This document shows positions 36,598 to 47,075 of a stretch of DNA of 47,329 nucleotides, one piece after another (within the stretch, counting starts at the first letter, position 1; every line of letters starts with the position of its first letter). The DNA lies in contig JAWXBN010000062.1 in NCBI GenBank assembly GCA_034440155.1, forward strand, positions 1 through 47,329, given 5' to 3'. The notes beneath the pieces were generated by a model that saw only the letters and a program-made list of their open reading frames with translations, had not been told where the DNA came from and ran no database searches. Source of the stretch: Verrucomicrobiota bacterium. Lineage in GTDB: Bacteria > Verrucomicrobiota > Verrucomicrobiia > JAWXBN01. Position numbers and translations under genes: made by a program.

Positions 36598-37326
36598 TTA
36601 TTGTTTGGATTGGGCCTTCGTAATATCGTATCCCTTAGCCTGACACTTGGCCTCGAGTTGTTTGGCTTCTTTAGCCATATTAAATTTATAAAATCCTTTT
36701 AACATAAAGAGTGATGTATCTTCACGGGAGAGGATCTGATCTCCCGTGATTCCTGCAATCGCTTGATTAAAGAGGTCTTTGTCGTTTTTATTTTCGATGG
36801 CGTTTGCCATTAGGACATTAACGACTTCGATGTTTTTGGTTTTATTCGCTAGCATATCCGACTGAATGGCATCAAGTTCATCAAGTCTTTGAGTGGAAAG
36901 GAGAGCGACAGAAAGGGCAGCGAGGGAATCCGCATCTTTGAGTTTCCATCCTAATTTATAATAACCGATGGCCTCACTAGTGCTTCCCATCATGAGATAA
37001 ACATTTCCTAAACCACGGTAGGCACGGGGATTATCCGTATTTTTCTCGAGGTATTTAAGGAATGTATCACGGGACTCAGGGAGTTTTTTCTGGCTGGCGT
37101 AACTGATTGCCGTCGCGAGTAATTTGCTGCCAGTGAATGATTGTGGGTTTTTCTCGTATTGAGTCGTCAGCTCCACGCGCATTTCAGGAGTCTTAAGTAA
37201 ATTATCCACGGGATCAACGGCGGGAGCATTAACCGGTGGCATTTGTGCATGGGTCACACTGGAAAGAGTCAGAGCGGCGCAGGCGATGACACCAGCGACT
37301 AAAAAGTTTCTATTGATTAATCTCAT
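36598..37326 (-). CDS. Exported tetratricopeptide-repeat protein
   Basis: 242 residues from the ATG at 37326. A signal peptide (LINRNFLVAGVIACAALTLS with THAQ as cleavage region) precedes helical repeats: RDTFLKYLEKNTDNPRAYRG, LGNVYLMMGSTSEAIGYYKL and LKDADSLAALSVALLSTQRL look like TPR units. It probably scaffolds protein contacts in the periplasm. It is divergent from pdxJ with only 23 bp between start codons. Confidence 0.75.
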   Translation of the reverse strand: MRLINRNFLVAGVIACAALTLSSVTHAQMPPVNAPAVDPVDNLLKTPEMRVELTTQYEKNPQSFTGSKLLATAISYASQKKLPESRDTFLKYLEKNTDNPRAYRGLGNVYLMMGSTSEAIGYYKLGWKLKDADSLAALSVALLSTQRLDELDAIQSDMLANKTKNIEVVNVLMANAIENKNDKDLFNQAIAGITGDQILSREDTSLFMLKGFYKFNMAKEAKQLEAKCQAKGYDITKAQSKQ

Positions 37327-37349
37327 ATATTGATGCAAAAAATCATAGC

Positions 37350-38090
37350 GTGATAAAACTCGGAGTCAATATCGACCATGTGGCCACCATTAGACAGGCC
37401 CGTTACAGTAAAATCCCGCATACAAAGCCTTATGTTGAACCCGACGTCGTTCAGGCCGCCCTCGCCGCCATCCAGGGAGGAGCTGACGGTATCACCATTC
37501 ATCTCCGTGAGGACCGCCGCCACATTGCAGATCATGATGTTTACGATATCCGGAAAGAAGTCGATACCCGCCTGAATTTAGAAATGGCCCATTGGCCAGA
37601 GATTGTCGATCTGGCCTTGGAGATCAGGCCCGACAGCGTCTGTCTGGTGCCAGAGAAACGCCAAGAAGTGACCACGGAAGGCGGACTAAATCTTTTAGCT
37701 CTTAATGACGATTTTGCCAATATGGTCAGTACTTTCCGTAAAAACAACATTCAAGTCAGCCTCTTTATCGATGCTGAACCCGCACAAATTGCCCGGTCTG
37801 CGGAACTCCATGCGGACATGGTGGAATTCCACACTGGCCAATATGCGACCGCTGAAGCCCCTGAGCAAATTGCCCGCGAACTGGACAAATTGCGGGAGGC
37901 AGCGGAATTCGCCCATTCACGAGGTCTCATTGTCAATGCAGGGCACGGGATCAATTATCGAAATATTACTCCCCTACTCACATTACCCCATTTAAATGAG
38001 TTCAATATCGGCCACACGATTATTTCCCGTGCCCTTATCGTCGGGATGAAACAAGCTGTGAGAGAATTAAAAGATTTAATCAAAAATTAA
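37350..38090 (+). CDS. pdxJ: Pyridoxine 5'-phosphate synthase
   Basis: Condenses 1-deoxyxylulose 5-phosphate with 3-amino-2-oxopropyl phosphate to pyridoxine 5'-phosphate (the deoxyxylulose-dependent B6 route). The 246-residue TIM barrel shows LGVNIDHVATIRQARYSK, GGADGITIHLREDRRHI, CLVPEKRQEVTTEGGLNL, VEFHTGQYA and GLIVNAGHGINYRN. The start codon is GTG at 37350, fixed by the conserved N-terminus. No ribosome binding site is visible. One perfect and two near-perfect GCAAATTGC words cluster at 37794-37893. Confidence 0.96.
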   Translation: MIKLGVNIDHVATIRQARYSKIPHTKPYVEPDVVQAALAAIQGGADGITIHLREDRRHIADHDVYDIRKEVDTRLNLEMAHWPEIVDLALEIRPDSVCLVPEKRQEVTTEGGLNLLALNDDFANMVSTFRKNNIQVSLFIDAEPAQIARSAELHADMVEFHTGQYATAEAPEQIARELDKLREAAEFAHSRGLIVNAGHGINYRNITPLLTLPHLNEFNIGHTIISRALIVGMKQAVRELKDLIKN

Positions 38091-38134
38091 GCACTTGCAG
38101 GATGCCTTGCTTCAGCGTATCAAATTGCCTCCCT

Positions 38135-39931
38135 ATGGGTTGTGAATATATTAGAAATTTCTGTATTGTGGCGCATATCGACCACGGAAAGACCACTCTT
38201 TCCGACCGTTTGCTTGAGATGACCAATACCATCACCAAACGTGAGTCGCAGGACCAACACCTTGACTCGATGGATTTGGAGCGAGAACGCGGGATTACAA
38301 TCAAAGCCCACCCCGTGACTATGTTCTATAAGGCAAAGGACGGCCATGAATACCGTCTCAACCTGGTGGATACCCCGGGGCATGTGGACTTTGCCTATGA
38401 GGTCTCCCGCAGTCTTGCATCATGTGAAGGCGCATTACTCCTTGTCGACGCAGCCCAAGGGGTCGAGGCACAGACAGTGGCCAATGCCCATCTGGCCATG
38501 AAACAGAATCTTAAAATCATCCCCGTCATTAATAAAATCGACCTTCCCAATGCCGACTTAGACATGGTGAAAAAACAGTTGGAAGACATTTTAGCTATTC
38601 CTGCCGATGACGCTGTTTTGGCCAGTGCAAAAAACGGAATCGGGATCGAGGATATCCTCGAGGCTGTGATTAAACGGATCCCCCCACCCAAAGATTGGGA
38701 TCGTCCGGACATGCGCGCCCTTGTTTTCGACTCCATTTTCGATACTTACCGCGGGGGGGTTGTTTATACCCGTGTATTTTCCGGAGAAATCAAAGCGGGT
38801 ATGAATATCATGCTCCTGAGTGAAGGCCGTAAGTACGAAGTAAAAGAAGTCGGTATTTTCATGCCGAAAATGAAAAAGACAGATGTTCTGTCAGCCGGAT
38901 ATTCAGGATACATCATTCCAAATATTAAAAGTGCCCGGGAAATTAATATCGGGGATACCATCACCGATGCTTATACACCTACGACCGACCCATTACCGGG
39001 ATTCCAGAAAATCCATCCGATGGTTTTTAGCGGCATCTACCCGATCAATACCGCGGACTTTGAGCAACTTAAATCCTCCATGGAGAAACTTTCGATCAAT
39101 GACTCCTCATTTGTCTTCCAGCCGGAGAACTCCATCGCTCTCGGGTTTGGATTCCGATGCGGATTTCTCGGTCTCTTGCACATGGAGATTATTCAGGAAC
39201 GCCTCCGCCGGGAATACAACATGGACATCATTTCGACCTACCCCAGTGTTGTTTACAAGGTAATCAGGACAAATGGTACAGACATCGTAGTCGATAACCC
39301 CGCACAAATGCCAGACCCGTCGGTAATTGAAGAGATTCAAGAGCCGTATGTGAAAGCCTATATCATGTGCCCAAATGAAAATATCGGGGATATGATGCAG
39401 CTCGTCATGGAAAAACGTGGTGATATCAAACACACCGAATCCATTGATTCTCGCCGTGTGATGATGAATTGTGATATGCCATTGAATGAAATCCTGGTTG
39501 ATTTCCATGACAAAATCAAAAGTATGACACGGGGTTATGGTTCGATGGATTACGAACATGATGAATACCGCACTTCCGACCTGGTGAAGATGGATATGCT
39601 CATCAATGGTGAGCCCATGGACGCATTCTCTTGTATCGTCCACCGTTCTAAAGCTGAGTTTCGGGGACGTGCATTAGCTTCAAAACTTAAAGAAGTCATC
39701 CCTACCCAAATGTTCACTGTCCCGATCCAGGCTGCCATTGGTGGGAAAATCATCGCACGTGAAACCATTGCTGCCTTGAGGAAGAATGTAACGGCAAAAT
39801 GTTATGGTGGTGATATCAGTCGTAAGCGCAAATTGCTCGATAAACAAAAAGAAGGTAAGAAAAAGATGAAACTATTCGGGAAGGTTAATATTCCCCAAGA
39901 AGCATTCATTCAAGTCCTTAAAAACGATTAA
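38135..39931 (+). CDS. lepA: Elongation factor 4 (LepA)
   Basis: A ribosome-bound translational GTPase of 598 residues, the family's usual length. It begins MGCEYIRNFCIVAHIDHGKT, with the G1 loop AHIDHGKTTLSDR, switch I RERGITIKAHPVT, G3 VDTPGHVDFAYEVSRSL and G4 NKIDLPNA. The LepA-specific C-terminus reads KRKLLDKQKEGKKKMKLFGK, ending PQEAFIQVLKND. I chose the ATG at 38135; one at 38102 would add 11 unconserved residues. lepB follows 15 bp later, as in many bacteria. Confidence 0.97.
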   Translation: MGCEYIRNFCIVAHIDHGKTTLSDRLLEMTNTITKRESQDQHLDSMDLERERGITIKAHPVTMFYKAKDGHEYRLNLVDTPGHVDFAYEVSRSLASCEGALLLVDAAQGVEAQTVANAHLAMKQNLKIIPVINKIDLPNADLDMVKKQLEDILAIPADDAVLASAKNGIGIEDILEAVIKRIPPPKDWDRPDMRALVFDSIFDTYRGGVVYTRVFSGEIKAGMNIMLLSEGRKYEVKEVGIFMPKMKKTDVLSAGYSGYIIPNIKSAREINIGDTITDAYTPTTDPLPGFQKIHPMVFSGIYPINTADFEQLKSSMEKLSINDSSFVFQPENSIALGFGFRCGFLGLLHMEIIQERLRREYNMDIISTYPSVVYKVIRTNGTDIVVDNPAQMPDPSVIEEIQEPYVKAYIMCPNENIGDMMQLVMEKRGDIKHTESIDSRRVMMNCDMPLNEILVDFHDKIKSMTRGYGSMDYEHDEYRTSDLVKMDMLINGEPMDAFSCIVHRSKAEFRGRALASKLKEVIPTQMFTVPIQAAIGGKIIARETIAALRKNVTAKCYGGDISRKRKLLDKQKEGKKKMKLFGKVNIPQEAFIQVLKND

Positions 39932-39946
39932 CTCCTATATCCAGCC

Positions 39947-41128
39947 ATGGCATCAACGTCCCCCCTACCCACCTATTCCAAGTCGATGCTCAAGGAGATG
40001 CGCAAATTCCTTTATCGGAATATGCGGTATGAACAAGATTTATTAAAGTCGGATGATCAAATCGATATCTTTAATGTATTAGCTGAAGTAGATGTCGTGA
40101 TACGGTCCAATGATAAAGGAAAAATCCAAAAGACCGCCGAAACAACGAATAAGACAATCGAAAAATACTTTCCCCGTCGCCCTGATGCTTCATGGCGCGA
40201 AAATATCGAGGTCTTGCTTGTAGCATTTGTCTTGGCTTTTGCGATCCGCACCTATTTCCTCCAGCCCTTCCAGATACCTACCGCCTCGATGCAACCTACC
40301 CTCTTTGGCATTGATGTGCAGTCGGAGAATATTCCCAAGACAGAGTACCCCGGTGTATTTACCCGAATATGGGAAAAGTTTGCATACGGGAAAAGTTATA
40401 TCAATATTCCTGCAAAAAATTCCGGCCGTTTGGAATTCACCAGCCACGATGGCAATATTTCCGTCCGGAATATCCAAATAAAACCCTATAATTTCCTTTT
40501 CCTCTATTGGCTCCAATTTTCTTCTGTGACTGTTGATAACGACCAATATTGGGTTTGGATGCCTTCCGACTACATTATGAAGGCATTTATGAAAAGGGGT
40601 GCAGCCCCTTATCAACCAGGTGAGTCGATTGTGAGTGCCTGTGTTCAAACCGGGGACTTTGTTTTTGTGGACAAGATCATATATAATTTTAGAAAACCGG
40701 CTCGTGGCGATGTTTTTGTCTTTCTCACAGATAATATTAATGACATCACGATGAGCCAAAGGATGCGCGGGGTGATGGGGGCGGAATACTATATTAAACG
40801 TCTTTCTGCTGTGAGCGGTGACCTCGTCCAGATTACAAATCCCCATCTCTTAGTGAATGGAAAAATAGCACACTTTAATGACATGTATGACCGTATTTAT
40901 TCTCCTCAAAACGGTTACAGCGGTTATGTTCATTTACCTAATAGTAATATATTAGCCCGTGATTCGGACACCTACCTTCTCCCCCCACAGAGTTATCTGG
41001 CATTAGGTGATAATTCCCCCAATAGCTGGGACAGCCGTGGTTGGGGGTCTGTTCCTGCCGAAAATGTCGTCGGCAAAGCCCTGCTCGTATTCTATCCTTT
41101 TGGTTCACGTTGGGGTTTGATCAAGTAA
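39947..41128 (+). CDS. lepB: Signal peptidase I, enlarged
   Basis: A membrane-bound Ser/Lys protease that removes signal peptides. A cytoplasmic region of about 85 residues is followed by one clear membrane span (VLLVAFVLAFAIRTYFL). Box B contains the catalytic Ser in IPTASMQPTL, box D the Lys in YYIKRLSAVSGD, and box E is LALGDNSPNSWDSRGWG. At 393 residues it is larger than the E. coli enzyme (324), mainly through the N-terminal part and an insert between the Ser and Lys boxes (about residues 125-235). It is coupled to lepA. Confidence 0.95.
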   Translation: MASTSPLPTYSKSMLKEMRKFLYRNMRYEQDLLKSDDQIDIFNVLAEVDVVIRSNDKGKIQKTAETTNKTIEKYFPRRPDASWRENIEVLLVAFVLAFAIRTYFLQPFQIPTASMQPTLFGIDVQSENIPKTEYPGVFTRIWEKFAYGKSYINIPAKNSGRLEFTSHDGNISVRNIQIKPYNFLFLYWLQFSSVTVDNDQYWVWMPSDYIMKAFMKRGAAPYQPGESIVSACVQTGDFVFVDKIIYNFRKPARGDVFVFLTDNINDITMSQRMRGVMGAEYYIKRLSAVSGDLVQITNPHLLVNGKIAHFNDMYDRIYSPQNGYSGYVHLPNSNILARDSDTYLLPPQSYLALGDNSPNSWDSRGWGSVPAENVVGKALLVFYPFGSRWGLIK

Positions 41129-41180
41129 GAAACTCGCATTGCCAAATAGAATACGTCCGAGTACATTGACTTTCAACTTT

Positions 41181-42410
41181 ATGAATGTCGAAGTCATTAA
41201 CACCGGTTCAGAGCTTCTCCTCGGATTAGTTACGAATACGCATATCGGTTACATGGCACAGCAAATTGCCCCGCTGGGCTTAAAAATCTCCCGTCAAGTA
41301 ACGGTTCCTGACGGCTCAGACATAGGCGAAGTTTTTATGGAATCCCTTTCGAGGGCCGATGTGATTTTTATTACCGGTGGTCTCGGACCCACTTCCGACG
41401 ATATCACCCGTGATATTATCGCTGAGAAACTCGGGCGCAAATTGCTGAGGGATGCGAGAATTGTTGAATGGCTCAATGGTTTCTTCTTGAAACGCGGCCT
41501 CGCCTTGGCCCAGATGAATTACCGTCAAGCCGATTACCCCGAAGGTTCCCAAATTTTAGATAATGCACATGGCACCGCACCGGGTATATATATTACGGAA
41601 AATGGGAAACATATTTTCCTTTTGCCCGGGCCTCCCCGTGAACTCAAACCAATGTTTGAAAATGTAGTCCTTCCGATTTTAAATACCTTGATTGCTCAGG
41701 ATTCAAAATTCGACTGTCATATTTTGAGGATGACTGGGATTGCTGAATCCTCTGTGGCCAAAGAAATCGAACCTCCCCTCGCCCACTTGAAGAATCTTGA
41801 AATCGGTTATTGTGCCCGTGTTGGAGAAGTCGATCTCCGTTTTATCTCTCCTGAACCGGAAGTTGTCCAAGAAGCCTCGCAAATTGCACGGGAGACTTTT
41901 AAGGAACTGATTTTCTCAGAAGATAATGAGTCTTTGGAGGAAGTAGTTATTCATATAGCGAAAACAATGGGGGTAAAGCTGGCCACTGCCGAATCCTGCA
42001 CAGGTGGATATATCGCCCATCGCCTGACGAATGTTCCGGGTAGCTCCTCTGTATTTACAGGGTCAATCGTCTCATACTCAAATGAAGTGAAGCAAAATGT
42101 CCTGAATGTGGACGCCAGTAATTTAAATGTCTATGGCGCGGTTTCCGAGCCTGTCGTCATACAAATGGCCGAGGGTGCCCGCAAATTGCTCGGAGCAGAC
42201 ATCGCTGTCTCCGTGACGGGAATCGCAGGCCCCGATGGAGGCACCCCTGAAAAGCCTGTCGGTCTTGTTTATATCGGGTTAGCGACCAAAGATTTCACTA
42301 AAGTCTGGAGTTGTCATTATCTCCTTAACCGCGAAAGCTTTAAACAAATGGTCGCGCAATTTGCCCTCGACCGCCTCCGCCGTGTCCTCACAGGACTTGA
42401 TCTGGAATAG
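41181..42410 (+). CDS. cinA: CinA: competence/damage-inducible protein with NMN amidohydrolase domain
   Basis: 409 residues: an N-terminal MoaB/MogA-like domain (MNVEVINTGSELLLGLVTNT, FITGGLGPTSDDITRD, LPGPPRELKPMF), which in related enzymes has ADP-ribose pyrophosphatase activity, and a C-terminal PncC-type domain (TAESCTGGYIAHRLTNVPGS, SVTGIAGPDGGTPEKPVGLV) that deamidates NMN. The ATG at 41181 fits the conserved start; an upstream frame from 41139 is unconserved. It contains five perfect GCAAWTTGC words, the densest gene of the window. It converges with groEL across a bidirectional terminator. Confidence 0.95.
   Translation: MNVEVINTGSELLLGLVTNTHIGYMAQQIAPLGLKISRQVTVPDGSDIGEVFMESLSRADVIFITGGLGPTSDDITRDIIAEKLGRKLLRDARIVEWLNGFFLKRGLALAQMNYRQADYPEGSQILDNAHGTAPGIYITENGKHIFLLPGPPRELKPMFENVVLPILNTLIAQDSKFDCHILRMTGIAESSVAKEIEPPLAHLKNLEIGYCARVGEVDLRFISPEPEVVQEASQIARETFKELIFSEDNESLEEVVIHIAKTMGVKLATAESCTGGYIAHRLTNVPGSSSVFTGSIVSYSNEVKQNVLNVDASNLNVYGAVSEPVVIQMAEGARKLLGADIAVSVTGIAGPDGGTPEKPVGLVYIGLATKDFTKVWSCHYLLNRESFKQMVAQFALDRLRRVLTGLDLE
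41261..42364. repeat. Five GCAAWTTGC words in cinA
   Basis: Perfect copies start at 41261, 41437, 41879, 42181 and 42356. They are read as QIA (CAA ATT GCC), KLL (AAA TTG CTG or CTC) and QFA (CAA TTT GCC), that is in different frames and encoding different residues. This argues for selection on the DNA word rather than the peptide. Confidence 0.85.
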
Positions 42411-42436
42411 ACTTCATTAGCTTGTTATAACCACAC

Positions 42437-42471
42437 AAAAAAACGCACCTTGTTTCCAAGATGCGTTTTTT
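42437..42471. terminator. Bidirectional terminator between cinA and groEL
   Basis: A-run/T-run flanked hairpin: AAAACGCA..TTG pairs with CAAG.TGCGTTTT, with one internal mismatch and a short T-rich loop. A run of A on the left and T on the right lets it work on both strands, ending cinA (+) and groEL (-). Confidence 0.85.
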
Positions 42472-42514
42472 AGAATTATTTCTTTTTGATAAAGAAATGT
42501 GTGTGAGGGTCGGA

Positions 42515-44170
<1,656 letters not shown>

Positions 44171-44203
44171 TTATCTCCTTTTAAATTTTTGTTTTGGAAA
44201 CGA

Positions 44204-44491
44204 TTAGTCGATAATTCCGAGGATATCCTCTTCCTTGATGATGATATGTTCAGCACCGTTGATTTTGACTTCCTGTCCACTGTACTTTCCGTACATGACG
44301 CGGTCGCCTTTTTTCACGCTGAATTCAACCTTTTTACCATCTTCATCGATACGGCCTGTACCGAGAGCGATAATTTCCCCTTCTTGGGGTTTTTCCTTGG
44401 CTGAATCAGGAATAATGATTCCACCTTTTTTGGTTTCTTTTTCTTCGACGGGTTTCAAAAGAACCCTGTCACCGAGTGGTTTAAACGCCAT
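44204..44491 (-). CDS. groES: Co-chaperonin GroES
   Basis: 95 residues forming the lid of the GroEL cage. It shows [20 protein letters not shown], the mobile loop [18 protein letters not shown] and [26 protein letters not shown] lies eight bases before the ATG. No CIRCE element was found in the 117 bp between dnaK and groES. Confidence 0.98.
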   Translation of the reverse strand: MAFKPLGDRVLLKPVEEKETKKGGIIIPDSAKEKPQEGEIIALGTGRIDEDGKKVEFSVKKGDRVMYGKYSGQEVKINGAEHIIIKEEDILGIID

Positions 44492-44575
44492 AGTATTCTT
44501 CTCCTAATCGTGTTTTTGTGTTTTGTAAATTAATCCACTCCCACTCGGGAATGGATATATTGTGAAAATTATAAA

Positions 44576-44601
44576 ATGCCGCTTTTGGTAAAAAACGGCA
44601 T
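44576..44601 (-). terminator. Possible terminator hairpin after dnaK
   Basis: The arms ATGCCG (44576-44581) and CGGCAT (44596-44601) form a stem that extends through inner TTTT/AAAA pairing with one mismatch. It lies eight bases beyond the dnaK stop. The T-run on the minus strand is weak (TTTATAATTTT), so read-through into groES is plausible. Confidence 0.5.
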
Positions 44602-44608
44602 GGATTGA

Positions 44609-46546
44609 TTATTTTTTGTCGTCAACACTCTTGAACTCCGCGTCAATGACATCGTCTTTAGCCTCAGGCTTTGCATCAGCAGATTGCTCGGCGGCACCGC
44701 CGCCTGTTGCCTCACCCGCTTTGGCTTGAGCCTCAGCGGATTGCTTGTACAAGAGCTCTGAAAATTTATGGAGCTTCTCTTCGAGTTCCTTCTGTGCTGC
44801 TTTGATTGACTCGAGGTCTTCACCTTTGAGTGTTTCGCGCACTTTGCTGAGCGCATCTTCTATTTCTTTTTTATCGTCTGCACCCACTTTATCAGCATTA
44901 TCCTTGAGCATCTTCTCGGCTTGGTAAGCCATGCTGTCAGCGGTATTTTTTACTTCCACGCCTTCTTTACGTTTTTCGTCTTCGGCGGCATGCAGCTCGG
45001 CATCCTTTTTCATCTTCTCGACTTCGTCCTTGGACAACCCACTTGAACCGGTAATCGATATCTTTTGTTCTTTCCCTGTTCCGAGATCTTTGGCGGAAAC
45101 GTGTAATATCCCGTTTGCATCAATATCAAAGGTGACTTCGATCTGAGGTGTGCCACGGGCTGCTGGGGAGATACCATCAAGGCGGAAGAGCCCGAGTCTC
45201 TTATTATCGTCTGACATGGGGCGTTCACCCTGGAGGACCACGATATCCACGGCTGATTGATTGTCAGAGTAAGTGCTGTAAATCTGTGATTTTTTCGTCG
45301 GAATAGTGGTATTGCGGGTAATCATCGGTGTGGCCACTTTCCCGGCGGTTTCGATCGCCAAAGTCAAAGGAGTCACATCCAGAAGGAGAACATCGTTGAC
45401 TTCACCTTTCAACACACCTCCCTGGATGGCAGCCCCAATGGCGACGACTTCATCAGGATTAACACCTTGGTGGGGGTCTTTGCCAACGAGACGTTTTGCG
45501 ATTTCGATAATCTTTGGCATACGGGTCATACCCCCGACGAGTACGAGTTCATCAATATTTGACATGGTCAGTTCCGCATCGCGCAAACAGGCTTCGACCG
45601 GTTTGATCGTACGTTCACTCAAGGTCTCGGTTAATTGTTCGAGTTTGGCACGGGTGAGTTTCTTTTGGATATGTTTGGGACCGCTGGCATCAGCAGTAAT
45701 AAAGGGCAAGCTAATCTCATATTCCATGGTCGATGAAAGGGCGATCTTGGCTTTTTCAGCCTCTTCTTTGAGGCGTTGTATAGAGTCAGCCTGGCTGCGG
45801 AGATCAATCCCACTATCAGCCTTAAATTCATTCAAAAGCCAATCAACAATGGTGTTATCCCAGTCATCACCCCCGAGGTGTGCGTCGCCATTTGTCGCTT
45901 TGACTTCAAAAACCCCTTCACCGATATCGAGGACGGAAATATCAAATGTTCCACCACCAAGATCGTAAACAGCTATTTTCTCATCTTTTTTCTTATCCAG
46001 CCCGTACGCGAGTGAAGCGGCTGTGGGTTCATTGATAATACGGAGGACCTCGAGTCCAGCGATCGCACCTGCATCTTTGGTGGCCTGGCGTTGGCTGTCA
46101 TTAAAATAGGCAGGAACAGTAATAACTGCTTGAGTGATTTTTTCGCCTAAACGGGCTTCCGCATCCGCTTTGAGTTTGCTCAAAATCATGGCGGAGACTT
46201 CCTGTGGGCTATAAGTCTTCTTTTCACCATTTACATCGACTTCGATGGCGGCATCACCATTTTTACCTTCTACAATCTTATAAGGAACACGACCCATTTC
46301 ATCTTTAACTTCCGCATATTTGCGGCCCATAAAACGTTTGACTGAAAAGATGGTATTCTTGGAATTGGTCACAGCCTGGCGTTTTGCTGCCTGACCGACC
46401 AAACGTTCCCCATTCTTCGAGAAAGCAACGATTGAGGGTGTCGTACGTGCGCCCTCTGAATTTTCCAACACGCGGGGTTCACCCCCGTCCATTACAGACA
46501 TACATGAGTTGGTAGTTCCTAAATCAATTCCTAAAACTTTTGGCAT
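44609..46546 (-). CDS. dnaK: Chaperone protein DnaK (Hsp70)
   Basis: 645 residues. The ATPase domain begins [20 protein letters not shown] and has [40 protein letters not shown] and [13 protein letters not shown]; the substrate-binding domain shows [35 protein letters not shown] and [12 protein letters not shown]. The C-terminus is the usual Gly/Ala/Asp/Lys-rich tail. AAGGAGAGG precedes the ATG. No grpE, dnaJ or hrcA adjoins it. The order dnaK-groES-groEL on one strand suggests joint heat-shock control, but the promoter is separate or only partly shared. Confidence 0.99.
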   Translation of the reverse strand: MPKVLGIDLGTTNSCMSVMDGGEPRVLENSEGARTTPSIVAFSKNGERLVGQAAKRQAVTNSKNTIFSVKRFMGRKYAEVKDEMGRVPYKIVEGKNGDAAIEVDVNGEKKTYSPQEVSAMILSKLKADAEARLGEKITQAVITVPAYFNDSQRQATKDAGAIAGLEVLRIINEPTAASLAYGLDKKKDEKIAVYDLGGGTFDISVLDIGEGVFEVKATNGDAHLGGDDWDNTIVDWLLNEFKADSGIDLRSQADSIQRLKEEAEKAKIALSSTMEYEISLPFITADASGPKHIQKKLTRAKLEQLTETLSERTIKPVEACLRDAELTMSNIDELVLVGGMTRMPKIIEIAKRLVGKDPHQGVNPDEVVAIGAAIQGGVLKGEVNDVLLLDVTPLTLAIETAGKVATPMITRNTTIPTKKSQIYSTYSDNQSAVDIVVLQGERPMSDDNKRLGLFRLDGISPAARGTPQIEVTFDIDANGILHVSAKDLGTGKEQKISITGSSGLSKDEVEKMKKDAELHAAEDEKRKEGVEVKNTADSMAYQAEKMLKDNADKVGADDKKEIEDALSKVRETLKGEDLESIKAAQKELEEKLHKFSELLYKQSAEAQAKAGEATGGGAAEQSADAKPEAKDDVIDAEFKSVDDKK

Positions 46547-46883
46547 AAAATAAAATCCTCTCCTTCTTTTGGACTCTTATACGCTAGTAGGGTGCCAAGT
46601 ATTATTTATTCAAATTAATTATGTTAAATAACTCAATATCAATAACTTATAATATTTATGACATAATCGATAAAATCATAATATCGTGTGCTTATGACTC
46701 ACGCACGTGTCACATTGTCGCAGTTATGTCCCGATTCAAACTCTTTCCATGTCACGATTATTTCACGAAATTACCCCGAGCAATATGCAATCATTCGAGA
46801 ATCTCGTCTCCGCATTCGTCCCCTAAAATTAAGAAAAGTCACCAGAGTTTTTAAAGTCGCAGCATCTTAGCCCTAGCCTTTCA
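46547..46883. other. Intergenic AT-rich stretch upstream of dnaK
   Basis: About 340 bases between dnaK and the PIN remnant. Apart from the dnaK promoter region near 46547-46600, I see only short unsupported frames and no RNA gene or repeat. Confidence 0.5.
46582..46598 (-). promoter_or_regulatory. Possible sigma-54-type -24/-12 element upstream of dnaK
   Basis: On the minus strand TTGGCACCCTACTAGCG matches the -24 part (TGGCAC) well and has the GG-N10-GC spacing required for sigma-54, but the -12 part is TAGCG rather than TTGCA. It would place the start of transcription about 25 bases upstream of the ATG, just ahead of the ribosome binding site. A non-canonical heat-shock promoter using the same bases is an alternative. 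Confidence 0.3.
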
Positions 46884-47075
46884 TCATACAGGCACGACCA
46901 AACCTTCCGCCTCAGCAAGTTTCTTTTGGTTTACGTCAAAGGTGAGAAACTCTTTGGTTTTGAGTTCGAGAGAAGCTGCAACTTGAAGAATATCAAAACC
47001 GCGATGTCCCCCGCTCAGTAAGCTTGTGTAGAGGTCTCTTAAATCACAGATGGTCGCAGTTTTCGTGATGTTCCA
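46884..47075 (-). pseudogene. 5'-truncated PIN-domain (VapC-like) remnant
   Basis: On the minus strand, 63 codons and a stop read GGHRGFDILQVAASLELKTK, EFLTFDVNQKKLAEAEGL, VVPV. This matches the C-terminal third of PIN toxins, where R..D..HVA.A, FLTFD..Q..LA...GL follow each other with the last acidic residues of the active site. Upstream in the frame is a stop (47076-47078), and no start or N-terminal PIN part follows, so the gene is broken. No antitoxin is visible. The usual His of DALHVA is Gln here (DILQVA), another sign of decay or divergence. Confidence 0.65.

Noticed and set aside
44492-44608. CIRCE operator upstream of groES
   Set aside because: No TTAGCACTC-N9-GAGTGCTAA or near match is present; the short CCACTC/GGAATGG similarity is too weak.
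45306-45968. 220-codon frame antisense to dnaK
   Set aside because: Ser-rich shadow of dnaK with no family features.
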